DNA from: Actinoplanes philippinensis
GTDB lineage: Bacteria > Actinomycetota > Actinomycetes > Mycobacteriales > Micromonosporaceae
Direction of reading: 5' to 3'
DNA: 64,000 nucleotides
Assembly (NCBI RefSeq): GCF_900113015.1
Contig: NZ_FONV01000002.1
Span: 682,001 to 746,000, forward strand
Below, one piece after another: positions 1 to 9,207 of the stretch. The translations under genes and the position numbers were made by a program. The notes under the pieces are model-generated. The model saw only the letters and a program-made list of their open reading frames with translations. It was not told the origin of the DNA and made no database searches. The stretch's first letter is position 1. Each line of letters starts with the position of its first letter.

Positions 1-1542
1 GAGTTTCTTGGAAGTTAAAGGCAATTGGTCGATTGGCGTTCGAAGTAGGTCCGCGTAAATCGACGCGCTCTGCAAGGGTCGGCCACACTTCATACAAAAT
101 TGGGCCTCCTCAGAAAGTCGCGGGGCGCCGCAGTTTTGACAGGGCACCAAGTCAAGCGTGCAGCGTTCTTCGTAGCCACTTCCCAAGAGTCGATGCACCT
201 GTGTGCGCACGAAGGCATGAGAATCACGCTCAACCAGGCTGGTAGTAACATCACTCAAGGAAAAACTACGCCCAAGATTCAAGGCATTCGCCTCAATGAG
301 CAGGCCGTAGTGCACGGTGTAGCGATGGAAGACGCCTTTTACACCGCGAGAGACGGCATCGCTTTTCCGAAGGAGTCCAGCATATTCTAACATCGAAAGC
401 ATTCGGGAAAGCTCGGGCGGAAATGGCTCCGGGAAGGCCACAGTAACGGCCTTTTTGTTCAAAGGCCTTTCTGCATTATAATTCTGCACCGCCCGCGCTA
501 TCGCCGTCTCAAGCTCCTCGCCTGTGGTTACGAAGTTTTTGTAGCGCGGCAGCTTTGAAGAAAGTGCCTTGAAGATATTCCGAACCGAGGCAACGTGGTC
601 GGATACCGCACGTTCCGCCTTCGCCCGAGTCGGAGCCTGATCGCCGTCCTCCTCTACCCCCAGGAGCTGCGAAAGCATCACCAGAAAGCCCCGCGGCAGC
701 CCAAAAGAGGCTAGTGCTAGATAGTCTACCAAGTCGGTTCGACCTCGTAGTCGAGTCTTGTAAGAATCAGGAAGTCTGCGTTCTACCATCTCTCGCATAG
801 TGCCGAGATAGTCTTCTTCTTCAGGTCGGTACCATGCTTCCACGACCTCTGCCTCATGCCCAACGTGAAAGTTGGGCGAGTAGCTTGTGATACCCGGATA
901 GACAGCGGCTTTTGCGGAAACAACTCTAGAGCGAAGCTCACGAAAAATTTCAAAGAACTCGCGCTGCTGGTCAGGGGAGAATGCATGGGCGGCATCATCA
1001 AGGAGCAGGACGCAACGACGGCGTCCTAGGCTTTCGACCCAGCCTTCGAGGAGACCTAGAAGCTGACTAGGCGTGAGGAAGTTATCTGGCAGCGACGGAT
1101 CCTTGCCGGATTCCAGATCATGCACGAAAGATTGTCCAGGCTGAACCCATTTAGCCAAAGAATTGGGCAGCTGTCGCTTATCCTCCTGCACAGCATCCCG
1201 GACACCCAGAACAATCTTTGTCAGTACCCATTGGCGAAAAATTTGTAGCGCATTCGCCGCGCGATGAAAGAGGGGCTCCAAAGCGAGCGATCTGCTGTAG
1301 TTGACGTAAACAGCAAGATCCTTCCCCTCCTCATGCATTTCGAAGTACGATTGACGAAGTAGAGTAGACTTTCCCGAGCCTCGTGGGCCAATCAGAAGTT
1401 TGGCGCCCGGGCCCTTGAGACGACTTAATATGGCTTTATCACGTAAGGTTGTCGCGGTCCATTGAGTGAGTTCCTTCTTGGATAGAAACTCTGCTCGAAC
1501 TTCAAAAATACTGGATAGTAGCTCTTCGTCAATCTCAGACAC
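1..1542 (-). CDS. P-loop ATPase with C-terminal zinc ribbon, partial (3' end beyond window)
   Basis: An uninterrupted frame of 514 codons starts at GTG 1542 and is still open at base 1. A Shine-Dalgarno GGAGGA lies about 6 nt before the GTG, which fixes the start; no long ATG frame exists here. Seen: a Walker A motif GPRGSGKS at residues 52-59, a hydrophobic strand ending in DD (VLLLDD, about 178-183) as Walker B, and two CxxC pairs (Cys468/471 and Cys483/486) typical of a zinc ribbon. The layout resembles AAA/ORC-like or STAND-type ATPases. The gene is far less GC-rich than the rest of the window and uses A/T-ending codons, which suggests horizontal transfer. Partners would lie to the left, outside the window. 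A role in a mobile element or defence system is inference only. Confidence 0.75.
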   Translation of the reverse strand, partial: MSEIDEELLSSIFEVRAEFLSKKELTQWTATTLRDKAILSRLKGPGAKLLIGPRGSGKSTLLRQSYFEMHEEGKDLAVYVNYSRSLALEPLFHRAANALQIFRQWVLTKIVLGVRDAVQEDKRQLPNSLAKWVQPGQSFVHDLESGKDPSLPDNFLTPSQLLGLLEGWVESLGRRRCVLLLDDAAHAFSPDQQREFFEIFRELRSRVVSAKAAVYPGITSYSPNFHVGHEAEVVEAWYRPEEEDYLGTMREMVERRLPDSYKTRLRGRTDLVDYLALASFGLPRGFLVMLSQLLGVEEDGDQAPTRAKAERAVSDHVASVRNIFKALSSKLPRYKNFVTTGEELETAIARAVQNYNAERPLNKKAVTVAFPEPFPPELSRMLSMLEYAGLLRKSDAVSRGVKGVFHRYTVHYGLLIEANALNLGRSFSLSDVTTSLVERDSHAFVRTQVHRLLGSGYEERCTLDLVPCQNCGAPRLSEEAQFCMKCGRPLQSASIYADLLRTPIDQLPLTSKKL

Positions 1543-1960
1543 GCGCGTCCTCCGGCAATCGGTGTGGACAGCATAGTGCAACACGCTAGCTCGTAGCTAC
1601 GCAAAGTGCGCGGGCGCCTCAGGCCATGATCATGATCATTCGCTACTGAGAGCACACGCCCGCCCGGCCGTTACCAACCCCAGCGCGAGAGAAGTTGCTA
1701 TTGCGAATCGTGATAGCTCAGCGGGTTGGTTACAGGCCATCATGAACGTCGTGCGGACGAGCGATTCGAAGGCCCAGAGGCACGGAGGTCGCGTCGTAGG
1801 GCACTCCGGCACTCATTTGTGGCTGCCTCACGGCAACACGAGAGCCTCGCAACCCGGAACCACCGGCAAGTCACACGACACCTCGCCCGAACTCCCGATA
1901 ACCATCATCGAGCAAAGTGCAGGGACCGTTCTGAAGACGATATGAGACAAGAATTGAGAC
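1543..1960. other. gene-free stretch between the ATPase and tRNA-Val
   Basis: About 420 bases separate the ATPase start from the terminator of the tRNA. Base composition changes here from the low-GC ATPase to the high-GC core. Short open frames exist on both strands but have no ribosome binding site, no codon bias and no recognisable motif. The promoter of the ATPase should lie near 1560-1680. I see no convincing gene. Confidence 0.5.
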
Positions 1961-1996
1961 GGGAGCGGCTTGCCGGAATTCCGGCGAGCCGCTCCC
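1961..1996 (-). terminator. long hairpin downstream of tRNA-Val
   Basis: An 18-bp inverted repeat with a single G-T mismatch and essentially no loop (centre GAATTC) spans this interval. It lies just past the 3' end of the tRNA in its direction of transcription and is the likely transcription terminator. It also marks the edge between the core chromosome and the low-GC segment. Confidence 0.6.
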
Positions 1997-2009
1997 GCGC
2001 TGCTCACGA

Positions 2010-2084
2010 TGGTGGGCGCGGTAGGTTTCGAACCTACGACCCCTCGCTTGTAAGGCGAGTGCTCTCCCACTGAGCTACGCGCCC
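2010..2084 (-). tRNA. tRNA-Val(UAC)
   Basis: The minus strand folds into a standard cloverleaf: 7-bp acceptor stem (GGGCGCG/CGCGCCC), D arm with GCTC/GAGC, a 5-bp anticodon stem CTCGC/GCGAG around the loop CTTACAA giving anticodon UAC, and a T arm GTAGG-TTCGAAA-CCTAC. The mature body is 72 nt (2013-2084). The 3' CCA is encoded at 2010-2012. The 3' end points toward the low-GC ATPase region, the usual orientation for a tRNA used as an integration site. Confidence 0.95.
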
Positions 2085-2194
2085 GGCACGGCATGTTGCC
2101 GGAGCAGTCATCCTACCCTGCCGCTGATCGAGGGCAGCGACTGGCAACGGCCCGCGCTCAGGGGGGGAGGGCAGCGACTGGCGACGGCCCGCGG

Positions 2195-2659
2195 TCAGGG
2201 GGTCAGGGTGGCGACGGCCTCGCGCCAGGCCTTCTGGTCCCGTGGCTGGCCGGGGCCGTTCACCTCGGACCAGCGGAGGATGCCGTCGGCGTCGATCAGG
2301 AACGTGCCCCGCACGGCGTAGCCGCGGTCGTGGTCGAAGACTCCGTAGGCCTGCGCCACCTCGCCGTGCGGCCAGAAGTCGGCCAGCAGTGGGAATTCGA
2401 AGCCCTCCTGGCCGGCCCACACCTTGTGGCTGTAGACCGAGTCGACGCTCACCGTCAGGACCTGGAGGTGGTCGCCGGTGTAGTCGGGCAGGTTCTGCTG
2501 GATCTCGGTCAGCTCGCCGTGGCAGTGGCGGCTGAACGCCAGGGGGTAGAAGACCAGCAGGACCGCCTTGCGACCGCGGAAGTCGCTGAGGCGTACCTCC
2601 TGGTTGTTCTGATCCTTGAGAAGGAAGTCGGGGGCCGGCTCGCCCACGGTGATCGGCAT
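2195..2659 (-). CDS. ahpE: 1-Cys peroxiredoxin, AhpE-like
   Basis: A 154-residue thioredoxin-fold peroxidase that reduces hydroperoxides with a single reactive cysteine. The active-site segment around Pro39, Ser43 and Cys46 (PLAFSRHC) is the peroxiredoxin PxxxT/SxxC motif, with Ser in place of Thr. No second conserved cysteine for resolving is seen, as in mycobacterial AhpE, so an external thiol probably recycles it. N-terminal APDF and the later RGTFLID strand fit the family. It is read in the same direction as the DUF3052 gene about 75 bases upstream. Cytosolic, with no signal peptide. Length matches the family. Confidence 0.88.
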   Translation of the reverse strand: MPITVGEPAPDFLLKDQNNQEVRLSDFRGRKAVLLVFYPLAFSRHCHGELTEIQQNLPDYTGDHLQVLTVSVDSVYSHKVWAGQEGFEFPLLADFWPHGEVAQAYGVFDHDRGYAVRGTFLIDADGILRWSEVNGPGQPRDQKAWREAVATLTP

Positions 2660-2733
2660 CCTCCCAGACTAGGGCAAACACCTTAGGGCCGGCGCCCGTG
2701 GGGGCGCCGACCTGGAGCGGGAGGGGCAGTGAG

Positions 2734-3165
2734 TTACTTCTTCTTGGCGCCCCGGGGGGAGACCAGGCGGGCGCCGGTCCAGTCTTTGCCGGCGTTGACC
2801 GTCGACGTCTGCTGGAGGCCCGCGGTGGGGGCGGACTCGCTGATCTCGCTCGGCTCGACGTGGCCGTCGCGGCCGGCTTTCGGGGTCAGCAGCCACACCA
2901 CGCCGTTGTCGGCGAGGGGGCCGAGGGCATCGGTGAGGATCTCGAAGAGGTCACCGTCGCCGTCGCGGTACCACAACAGCACCGCATCGACGACCTCGTC
3001 GGTGTCTTCGTCGACCATGTCACCGACGCGTTCGGTCAGGGCGTCACGGAGATCCTCGTCGACATCGTCGTCGTATCCCATCTCCATGACCACCATGTTC
3101 GGCTCCAGGCCGAACCGGTCCGCCAGGCTACGTACGCCGTCGGCCTGACCCGCGGTCGCGCTCAC
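2734..3165 (-). CDS. DUF3052 family protein
   Basis: A 143-residue acidic protein starting at GTG 3165, chosen because AGGAGG lies 9 nt upstream at 3175-3180; an in-frame start 28 codons earlier lacks a site and adds an unlike segment. The body is the actinobacterial DUF3052 family, with LADRFGLEP near the N terminus and an acidic DDDVDEDLRDAL stretch near residue 30. The tail ends in a basic RGAKKK. The biochemical role is unknown. The gene sits near aceE and a peroxiredoxin, a neighbourhood I recall from other actinomycetes. No transmembrane segment or signal peptide is seen. Confidence 0.8.
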   Translation of the reverse strand: MSATAGQADGVRSLADRFGLEPNMVVMEMGYDDDVDEDLRDALTERVGDMVDEDTDEVVDAVLLWYRDGDGDLFEILTDALGPLADNGVVWLLTPKAGRDGHVEPSEISESAPTAGLQQTSTVNAGKDWTGARLVSPRGAKKK

Positions 3166-3264
3166 TGTCCAAATCCTCCTAGCCGTCGAAAATGTTCCGG
3201 AACCTGGGGGTAGTCCACACATTCCGGAGCCGGTGCGCAAGTGGCGCACCGAGTGTGTGGCAAT

Positions 3265-5646
3265 TTACCGTGCCAGCAGTGCGTGGGCACCCTGTGTGAT
3301 GGCATCCTCTCCCACGAGGACGTGCTGGGCAGCCGGACCGAGCGGAACGGGCACGTCGGCGGCGGCGACGCGGCGCACGGATCCCACGAACGAGCCGTCC
3401 ACGAGCGCGGCGAGGACGCCCTCGCCGACACCGCCGGAGCGCCGGGTCTCGTCGACGATCAGGACGCGGCCGGTGACGTTCGCCTCGCGCACCAGGTCAG
3501 CGACGGGTAGTGGGTTGAGCCAGCGCAGGTCGACGACGCGGGCGCCGTATCCGTCGGCGGCGAGGCGGGCGGCGACACGCAGCGACATCCGGACGCCGTT
3601 GCCGTACGTCACGATGGTCACGTCCTGGGCGGTGCCGAGCGCGTAGGTGCGGGCCCGGCCGATCGGGATGTGCTCGTCGGCCCACGCGCCGGGGGCCGAG
3701 TAGGGGGCGAGCCATTCGCTGTCGCCTTGCTGATAGAGGTCCCTCGTCTGGTAGACGGCGACCGGCTCGAGGAAGACGCTGACGGTCCCGTCGGCCTCGG
3801 CGGCGGCGAGGCAGGAGCGGAGCATCGGCGCGGCGTCGGCGGCGCGGGCGGGGACCGCGACGACGAGGCCGGGGACGTCCCGGAGCGCGGCGACGGTGTT
3901 GTCGTTGGCGAGGTGGCCCCCGATGCCGTACGGCTGGGCGAGCCCGGGCACGCGCAGCACGAGCGGGTTGCGGTAGGCGCCGGCCGACAGGTACGCCATG
4001 CCGGCCGCCTCGGCGCGCAGTTGCTCGGCCGCGCCGTGCAGGGCGGCGAGACCGTCCAGCTCGGGGACGGGGAGCAGGCCGGCCAGTCCGGCGCCGGCGG
4101 CCAGCCCGAGGATCGTGGCGGGGTCGGGCGGGCTGTCGAAGACCCGCTCGGGGTCGTGGGCGGCGAGCCCGGTGGTGACGCCGTGGCGGCCGCCGCGGGT
4201 GGTGGCGGGTCCGAAGACGAGCAGGCCGGGCTGGGCCGCGAGGGCGTCGGTGAGGGTGGCGGTGATGGTCTGGGCGAGGGTCATCGGCCCGGCGTCCTCG
4301 GGGAGCCGGCCGTCGAAGGCGCGCAGCCGTCCGGGCGCGCCGGCGCCGAGGGCCCGGCCGGCGGTCTCGGTGACGGCGTGCGCGACGCGCAGCGGGCGGC
4401 GGGCCGCGAGCGAGGCGACGACCTCGGCGGCGGAGGTGAGCTTGGGCTCGCCGAGCACCTCCTCGGCGGCTTTGCGGACCTGCCAGCCGATCTCGTCGTA
4501 ACGGGTGATCACCTCGTCCGGCCCGTAGAGCCCCGCCTCGACGAGCAGCCGGGCGGCGCTGATCAGGGGGTCACGGTCCAGGCCGTCGCCGGGCTCCGGG
4601 TCGCCGGGGCTGCCGAGCAGGAGCACGGTGGACAGGTGCAGGACGGCGGGGCGGCGCTCGGCGCGGACGAAGGCCACGGCCTCGACCGCGGCGTCGTACG
4701 CCGCAGCCAGATCACACCCGTCGGCGTACGTGTACCGCACGCCGGGCCGGCCACGCAGGGCCGCGCCGGTCCACCCGTCGGCGCCGGGCCGGCCGGGGGT
4801 GTTGTCCTCGCAGATCAGCAGGAGCGGCACCGGCTGGCCGGCCAGCGCGAGACGGCCGGCCGCGTGCAGGGCCGCGGTGGCCCCGGCGCCGCCCGCCCCG
4901 CCGTCGCCGAAGGAGGCGGCCACGACGGCGTCCTCGGGCCACGGTGAGCCGCCGGAGGCGGACGGACCGGGCGCGGAAAGACCGGGCGCGGAGGGACGGG
5001 ACGCCGATGGACCGGGCGCGGAAAGACCAGGCGCGGAAAGACCGGGCGCGGAAAGACCGGGCGCGGAGGGACGGGACGCCGATGGACCGGGCGCGGACCG
5101 GCCGAGGGCGTGGGCCAGGCCGACGGCGCGGGGCAGGTGGCCGCCCGAGGAGGAGAGCGCCGGGATGAGGTGCAGAGCGGGATTGCCGAAGATCTTGTCG
5201 CGGCCGCCGGTGATCGGGTCGCGGACCGAGGCGACGACACCACGCAGCACGTCACGGGCGGCCTCGTCGAGGCGGCGGGCCGGGTCGTCACCGGCGGCGC
5301 CGGGGTGGGCGGTGGCCCGTACGCAATAGAAGGCCGCCGAACGATGGTGCAGCAGTGCCGGGTCGTCGCCGCGCAGCGCCGCGGCGACCGCGGCGTTGCC
5401 CTCGTGGCCGGACGACCCGCCGGTGTGGAAGCCCTCGTTGAAGCTGCGCAGCCAGCGCGCGGCGAGGTCGAGGTGGCGGCTGGTCAGCTGGGCGTCGAAG
5501 AGCTCCCGGGCGAGGGCGCCGGTGAGGCCGGCGCCGTCGCGGACCGGATCACCGGGGGCACGCCCGGACTCCGGTGGTCGAAGGGCCGAAACCGCATCGC
5601 GGAACCGCTCGTCGAGGCTTTGCGGAGTGGTCACGCAATTCAGCAT
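3265..5646 (-). CDS. fused E1 alpha+beta, 2-oxoacid dehydrogenase-like protein (divergent)
   Basis: About 793 residues joining an E1-alpha-like half to an E1-beta-like half, as in branched-chain or acetoin dehydrogenase E1. Alpha half: [11 protein letters not shown] segment, [11 protein letters not shown], and a thiamine-diphosphate motif FGDG followed 27 residues later by EDN instead of the usual NN. Beta half: transketolase pyrimidine domain, [11 protein letters not shown], and a C-terminal transketolase domain ([18 protein letters not shown]). The usual beta-subunit TPP-activating glutamate after 'DTP' is not seen (FDSPPDPAT instead), so activity is uncertain. A 48-residue Ser-Ala-Pro-Gly repeat interrupts the alpha half before FGDG. 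ATG 5646 is the start used; GTG 5634 is also possible. No E2 gene is nearby. Confidence 0.75.
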   Translation of the reverse strand: MLNCVTTPQSLDERFRDAVSALRPPESGRAPGDPVRDGAGLTGALARELFDAQLTSRHLDLAARWLRSFNEGFHTGGSSGHEGNAAVAAALRGDDPALLHHRSAAFYCVRATAHPGAAGDDPARRLDEAARDVLRGVVASVRDPITGGRDKIFGNPALHLIPALSSSGGHLPRAVGLAHALGRSAPGPSASRPSAPGLSAPGLSAPGLSAPGPSASRPSAPGLSAPGPSASGGSPWPEDAVVAASFGDGGAGGAGATAALHAAGRLALAGQPVPLLLICEDNTPGRPGADGWTGAALRGRPGVRYTYADGCDLAAAYDAAVEAVAFVRAERRPAVLHLSTVLLLGSPGDPEPGDGLDRDPLISAARLLVEAGLYGPDEVITRYDEIGWQVRKAAEEVLGEPKLTSAAEVVASLAARRPLRVAHAVTETAGRALGAGAPGRLRAFDGRLPEDAGPMTLAQTITATLTDALAAQPGLLVFGPATTRGGRHGVTTGLAAHDPERVFDSPPDPATILGLAAGAGLAGLLPVPELDGLAALHGAAEQLRAEAAGMAYLSAGAYRNPLVLRVPGLAQPYGIGGHLANDNTVAALRDVPGLVVAVPARAADAAPMLRSCLAAAEADGTVSVFLEPVAVYQTRDLYQQGDSEWLAPYSAPGAWADEHIPIGRARTYALGTAQDVTIVTYGNGVRMSLRVAARLAADGYGARVVDLRWLNPLPVADLVREANVTGRVLIVDETRRSGGVGEGVLAALVDGSFVGSVRRVAAADVPVPLGPAAQHVLVGEDAITQGAHALLAR
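4959..5102 (-). repeat. degenerate 15-bp tandem repeats encoding Ser-Ala-Pro-Gly insertion
   Basis: Inside the fused E1 gene, units close to 15 bp (encoding [15 protein letters not shown]) are repeated about ten times in frame. The block can also be read as two larger near-copies. It falls in a surface loop between the helix ending in LAHALGR and the strand leading to FGDG, where related E1 proteins have only a short turn. Such arrays change length by slippage. Confidence 0.8.
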
Positions 5647-5728
5647 TCCCGACCGCGGCCGGTGATGCCACTGCGAGAACGATCGATCTGGGACACACGG
5701 GCCGTCACCCGGTGGTGTACTCGACGAC

Positions 5729-5824
5729 ATGATCTTGTGGTGCGCCGTCGTGCGCCTGGCGCAGTGCGTGTGCTGGCTGGCCGGCGTCGCCTCCGTGTTC
5801 CTGCTGCTCGATCTGTACACATAG
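5729..5824 (+). CDS. possible 31-residue hydrophobic peptide
   Basis: A short ATG frame between the divergent fused E1 gene and the YjbQ gene encodes 31 residues with one predicted membrane helix (central [14 protein letters not shown]) and three cysteines in the first half. It ends 9 bases before the start of the YjbQ gene, a spacing compatible with translational coupling. There is no clear Shine-Dalgarno, only a GGTGGTG about 12 nt upstream, so expression is doubtful. No family is recognised. It could be a chance frame in the promoter region. Confidence 0.3.
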   Translation: MILWCAVVRLAQCVCWLAGVASVFLLLDLYT

Positions 5825-5833
5825 GCTCGGCGG

Positions 5834-6238
5834 ATGCGCACCGAACTGATCACCGTACGGACCGGCGGCTCCCCCGCTGTCGTGGACATCACCCGCGAGG
5901 CGGCGTCGTTCGTCCAGTCCGAGAGGGACGGCCTGCTGAACGTCTTCGTGCCGCACGCGACCGCCGGGGTGGCGATCATCGAGACCGGGGCGGGCTCCGA
6001 CGACGACCTGCTGACGGCGATCGACGAGCTGCTGCCGACCGAGGACAAGTGGCAGCACCGGCACGGCTCGCGGGGCCACGGCCGCGATCACGTGCTTCCG
6101 GCGTGGATCGCGCCGTACGCCACGTTGCCGGTGATCAACGGCCAGATCGCGCTCGGCACGTGGCAGTCGATCTGCCTGGTGGACACCAACGGCGACAACC
6201 CGATCCGGCAGGTGCGTTTCTCCTTCCTGGAAGGCTGA
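5834..6238 (+). CDS. YjbQ / UPF0047 family protein
   Basis: A 134-residue single-domain protein of the YjbQ (UPF0047) family, sometimes labelled secondary thiamine-phosphate synthase because some members show that side activity. Diagnostic segments seen: [13 protein letters not shown] near residue 40, [22 protein letters not shown] with clustered His residues likely to bind metal (about 74-94), and a C-terminal [13 protein letters not shown]. Full length for the family. It lies between the fused E1 gene, transcribed away, and aceE, transcribed in the same direction about 170 bases on. Both neighbours encode thiamine-diphosphate enzyme types, which makes the placement suggestive but not proof of function. 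Confidence 0.85.
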   Translation: MRTELITVRTGGSPAVVDITREAASFVQSERDGLLNVFVPHATAGVAIIETGAGSDDDLLTAIDELLPTEDKWQHRHGSRGHGRDHVLPAWIAPYATLPVINGQIALGTWQSICLVDTNGDNPIRQVRFSFLEG

Positions 6239-6335
6239 GGCCGGAGGCCCCCGCACAAAGTTACTGGTCAGTACGTGTGTCGAGCATCGCTGAGACACCG
6301 GGTAGACGTGACGACGCACACCGTAAGGGGGCAGG

Positions 6336-6398
6336 ATGGAGGCCTACTCCGCGCGATTCGCCACCAAGGGTCGCCCGGACTCCGACACTCACACCTAG
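6336..6398 (+). CDS. possible 20-codon leader ORF upstream of aceE
   Basis: ATG 6336 is preceded by a purine-rich AAGGGGGCAGG and opens a 20-residue frame ending at TAG 6396-6398, just 10 bases before the aceE GTG. The aceE ribosome binding site (AGAGGA, 6397-6402) overlaps the stop codon of this frame, so ribosomes ending here would be placed on the aceE start. The peptide ([14 protein letters not shown]...) shows no run of one amino acid that would suggest classical attenuation. A leader peptide or coupling device is inference. Confidence 0.4.
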   Translation: MEAYSARFATKGRPDSDTHT

Positions 6399-6408
6399 AG
6401 GATTGCCT

Positions 6409-9147
6409 GTGGCCACGGAGCGCAAGCGCCCGGTGATCAGCGATGGCCTGCCGAGCCAGCTTCCCGACATCGACCCTGAAGAGACCAACGAATGGGTCGA
6501 GTCGCTCAACGGAGTCATCGACGAACGCGGCGCGAAAAGAGCCCGTTATGTGATGTTGCGCCTGCTGGAGCGGGCCCGGGAGCGACAGGTCGGCGTGCCG
6601 CCACTGACGTCCACGGACTACATCAACACCATCCCGCCGGAGCGTGAGCCCTGGTTCCCGGGTGACGAGTTCGTCGAGCGGCGGATCCGGGCCTACATCC
6701 GGTGGAACGCGGCGATGCTGGTGCACCGCGCGCAGCGGCCGGAGATCGGCGTCGGCGGGCACATCTCGACCTACGCGTCGAGCGCCAGCCTCTACGAGGT
6801 CGGCATGAACCACTTCTTCCGGGGCAAGGACCATCCCGGCGGTGGCGACCACATCTTCTACCAGGGCCACGCCTCCCCCGGCATGTATGCGCGGGCGTTC
6901 CTGGAGGGCCGGCTCACCACCCACCAGCTGGACGGTTTCCGGCAGGAGCTGTCGCACCCGGGTGGCGGCCTCCCGTCGTACCCCCATCCGCGCCTCATGC
7001 CGGACTTCTGGGAGTTCCCGACGGTCAGCATGGGCCTCGGCCCGCTGAACGCGATCTACCAGGCCCGGTACAACCGGTACCTGCACAACCGCGGGATCAA
7101 GGACACCAGCCAGCAGAACGTCTGGGCGTTCCTCGGCGACGGCGAGATGGACGAGGTCGAGTCGCTCGGCGCGATCGGCCTGGCCGCCCGCGAGGAGCTC
7201 GACAACCTCACCTTCGTGATCAACTGCAACCTGCAGCGTCTCGACGGCCCGGTGCGCGGCAACGGCAAGGTCATCCAGGAGCTGGAGGCCTTCTTCCGCG
7301 GCGCCGGGTGGAACGTGATCAAGGTCGTCTGGGGCCGCGAGTGGGACTCGCTGCTCGCCGCCGACACCGACGGCGCGCTGGTCAACCTGATGAACGTGAC
7401 GCCCGACGGCGACTACCAGACCTACAAGGGCGAGTCCGGGCTGTACGTGCGGGAGCACTTCTTCGGCCGTGACCCGCGCACCCGCAAGCTCGTCGAGGGC
7501 ATGACCGACGACGAGATCTGGAACCTCAAGCGCGGCGGCCACGACTACCGCAAGCTCTACGCGGCCTACAAGGCGGCCTCCGAGCACACCGGCCAGCCGA
7601 CCGTGATCCTGGCCAAGACCGTCAAGGGCTGGACGCTGGGGTCGCACTTCGAGGCCCGTAACGCCACGCACCAGATGAAGAAGCTGACCCTGGACGACCT
7701 CAAGGGCTTCCGGGACCGGCTCTACCTCGACATCAGCGACAAGCAGCTCGAGGAGAACCCGTACCTTCCGCCGTACTTCCACCCCGGTGAGAAGTCCGAC
7801 GAGTACGAGTACATGATGGAGCGCCGTCGTGAGCTGGGCGGCTCGATCCCGAGCCGGCGGACCAAGCCGAAGTCGCTGGCGATCCCGGACTCGAAGGCGT
7901 TCAGCGGCCTCAAGGGCGGCAGCGGCAAGCAGAAGGTCGCCACCACGATGGCCTTCGTCCGCCTGCTCAAGGACCTCATGAAGGACAAGGAGTTCGGGGC
8001 CCGCTGGGTGCCGATCATCCCGGACGAGGCCCGTACCTTCGGCATGGACTCGCTCTTCCCGACCAAGAAGATCTACTCGCCGCACGGCCAGACCTACACC
8101 TCCGTCGACCGGGAGCTGTTCCTGTCGTACAAGGAGGCCACGAACGGCCAGATCCTGCACGAGGGCATCAACGAGGCGGGCTCCACGGCGAGCTTCATCG
8201 CGGCCGGCACGTCGTATGCGACGCACGACGAGCCGATGATCCCGCTGTACATCTTCTACTCGATGTTCGGGTTCCAGCGCACCGCCGACGAGCTGTGGGC
8301 GGCCGCCGACCAGATGACCCGTGGCTTCCTGCTCGGCGCCACCGCCGGCCGGACCACGCTCAACGGTGAGGGCCTGCAGCACGAGGACGGGCACTCGCTG
8401 CTGATCGCGGCGACGAACCCGGCGGTGGTCTCCTACGACCCCGCGTTCGGGTTCGAGATCGCGCACATCATGGAGCACGGCCTGCACCGGATGTACGGGG
8501 AGAAGCAGGAGAACATCTTCTACTACCTCACCATCTACAACGAGCCGGCCATCCAGCCCGCCGAGCCGGCGGACCTCGACACCGAGGGCCTGCTCAAGGG
8601 CATCTACCGGTTCAGCGAGAGCCCGCAGAAGGACGGACCGAAGGCGCAGCTGCTGGCCTCCGGCACCGGCATGCGGTGGGCGCTCAAGGCGCAGGAGCTG
8701 CTCGCCCAGGACTGGGGCGTCAGCGCCGACGTGTGGTCGGTCACCTCGTGGACCGAGCTGCGCCGCGACGCGATCGAGGCGGAGGAGCACAACCTGCTCC
8801 ACCCGAGCGACGCGCCGCGCAAGCCGTACATCCAGCAGAAACTGGAGGCCACCGAGGGCCCGTCGGTCGCGGTCAGCGACTGGATGCGGGCCGTACCGGA
8901 CCTGATCAGCCGGTGGGTGCCGAACGGCTACACCTCGCTGGGCACCGACGGCTTCGGCATGAGCGACACCCGGCACGCGCTGCGCCGCCACTTCCACGTG
9001 GACGGCGAGTCGGTGACCGTGGCGACGCTGCGCGAGCTGGCACTGCGGGGCCAGGTTCCGGCGCACGTGCCGGCCGAGGCCGCCAAGAAGTATGCGATCG
9101 ACGACGTCAACGCCGCGCCGGTGGGCGAGACCGGCGGCGACTCGTAG
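6409..9147 (+). CDS. aceE: pyruvate dehydrogenase E1 component, homodimeric type
   Basis: A 912-residue E1 of the homodimeric type that decarboxylates pyruvate with thiamine diphosphate and passes the acetyl group to E2 lipoyl domains. Start GTG 6409 is supported by AGAGGA about 6 nt upstream; the much longer open frame upstream has no support. Seen in order: the substrate region with [22 protein letters not shown] near 118-140, the TPP motif [10 protein letters not shown] with later [10 protein letters not shown], a pyrimidine-binding domain with EGINEAGS, and the C-terminal domain with SDWMRAVPD and GFGMSDTR. Length is typical. Coding GC is very high, so it is a native gene. No E2 or E3 gene is in the window. 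Confidence 0.96.
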   Translation: MATERKRPVISDGLPSQLPDIDPEETNEWVESLNGVIDERGAKRARYVMLRLLERARERQVGVPPLTSTDYINTIPPEREPWFPGDEFVERRIRAYIRWNAAMLVHRAQRPEIGVGGHISTYASSASLYEVGMNHFFRGKDHPGGGDHIFYQGHASPGMYARAFLEGRLTTHQLDGFRQELSHPGGGLPSYPHPRLMPDFWEFPTVSMGLGPLNAIYQARYNRYLHNRGIKDTSQQNVWAFLGDGEMDEVESLGAIGLAAREELDNLTFVINCNLQRLDGPVRGNGKVIQELEAFFRGAGWNVIKVVWGREWDSLLAADTDGALVNLMNVTPDGDYQTYKGESGLYVREHFFGRDPRTRKLVEGMTDDEIWNLKRGGHDYRKLYAAYKAASEHTGQPTVILAKTVKGWTLGSHFEARNATHQMKKLTLDDLKGFRDRLYLDISDKQLEENPYLPPYFHPGEKSDEYEYMMERRRELGGSIPSRRTKPKSLAIPDSKAFSGLKGGSGKQKVATTMAFVRLLKDLMKDKEFGARWVPIIPDEARTFGMDSLFPTKKIYSPHGQTYTSVDRELFLSYKEATNGQILHEGINEAGSTASFIAAGTSYATHDEPMIPLYIFYSMFGFQRTADELWAAADQMTRGFLLGATAGRTTLNGEGLQHEDGHSLLIAATNPAVVSYDPAFGFEIAHIMEHGLHRMYGEKQENIFYYLTIYNEPAIQPAEPADLDTEGLLKGIYRFSESPQKDGPKAQLLASGTGMRWALKAQELLAQDWGVSADVWSVTSWTELRRDAIEAEEHNLLHPSDAPRKPYIQQKLEATEGPSVAVSDWMRAVPDLISRWVPNGYTSLGTDGFGMSDTRHALRRHFHVDGESVTVATLRELALRGQVPAHVPAEAAKKYAIDDVNAAPVGETGGDS

Positions 9148-9207
9148 GGACGCGATCGTAGGAGGCAACTGCCGAGGGGGGCCGATCCGGCCCCCCCTCG
9201 CGGTGTC

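Noticed and set aside
33..390. Two overlapping plus-strand frames of 70 and 96 codons
   Set aside because: They run antisense to the continuous ATPase frame, have no ribosome site and no motif.
783..1655. Short minus-strand frames inside the ATPase gene
   Set aside because: They are out of frame with the Walker A/B and zinc-ribbon reading frame and arise only because the real gene starts with GTG.
1712..1735. Sequence resembling a tRNA D-arm (TAGCTCAGCGGGTTGGTTA)
   Set aside because: No matching acceptor stem, anticodon arm or T arm follows at the right distance, so it is not a tRNA; a tRNA fragment cannot be excluded but is not supported.
3670..4947. Long plus-strand frame opposite the fused E1 gene
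   Set aside because: GC-rich third positions on the minus strand keep the antisense strand open; the translation has no recognisable domain.
4959..5102. CRISPR or VNTR in non-coding DNA
   Set aside because: Units are short, in frame, inside an open enzyme gene and lack spacers.
6268..9168. 966-codon frame antisense to aceE
   Set aside because: It is a shadow of aceE; the aceE frame has all expected catalytic motifs.
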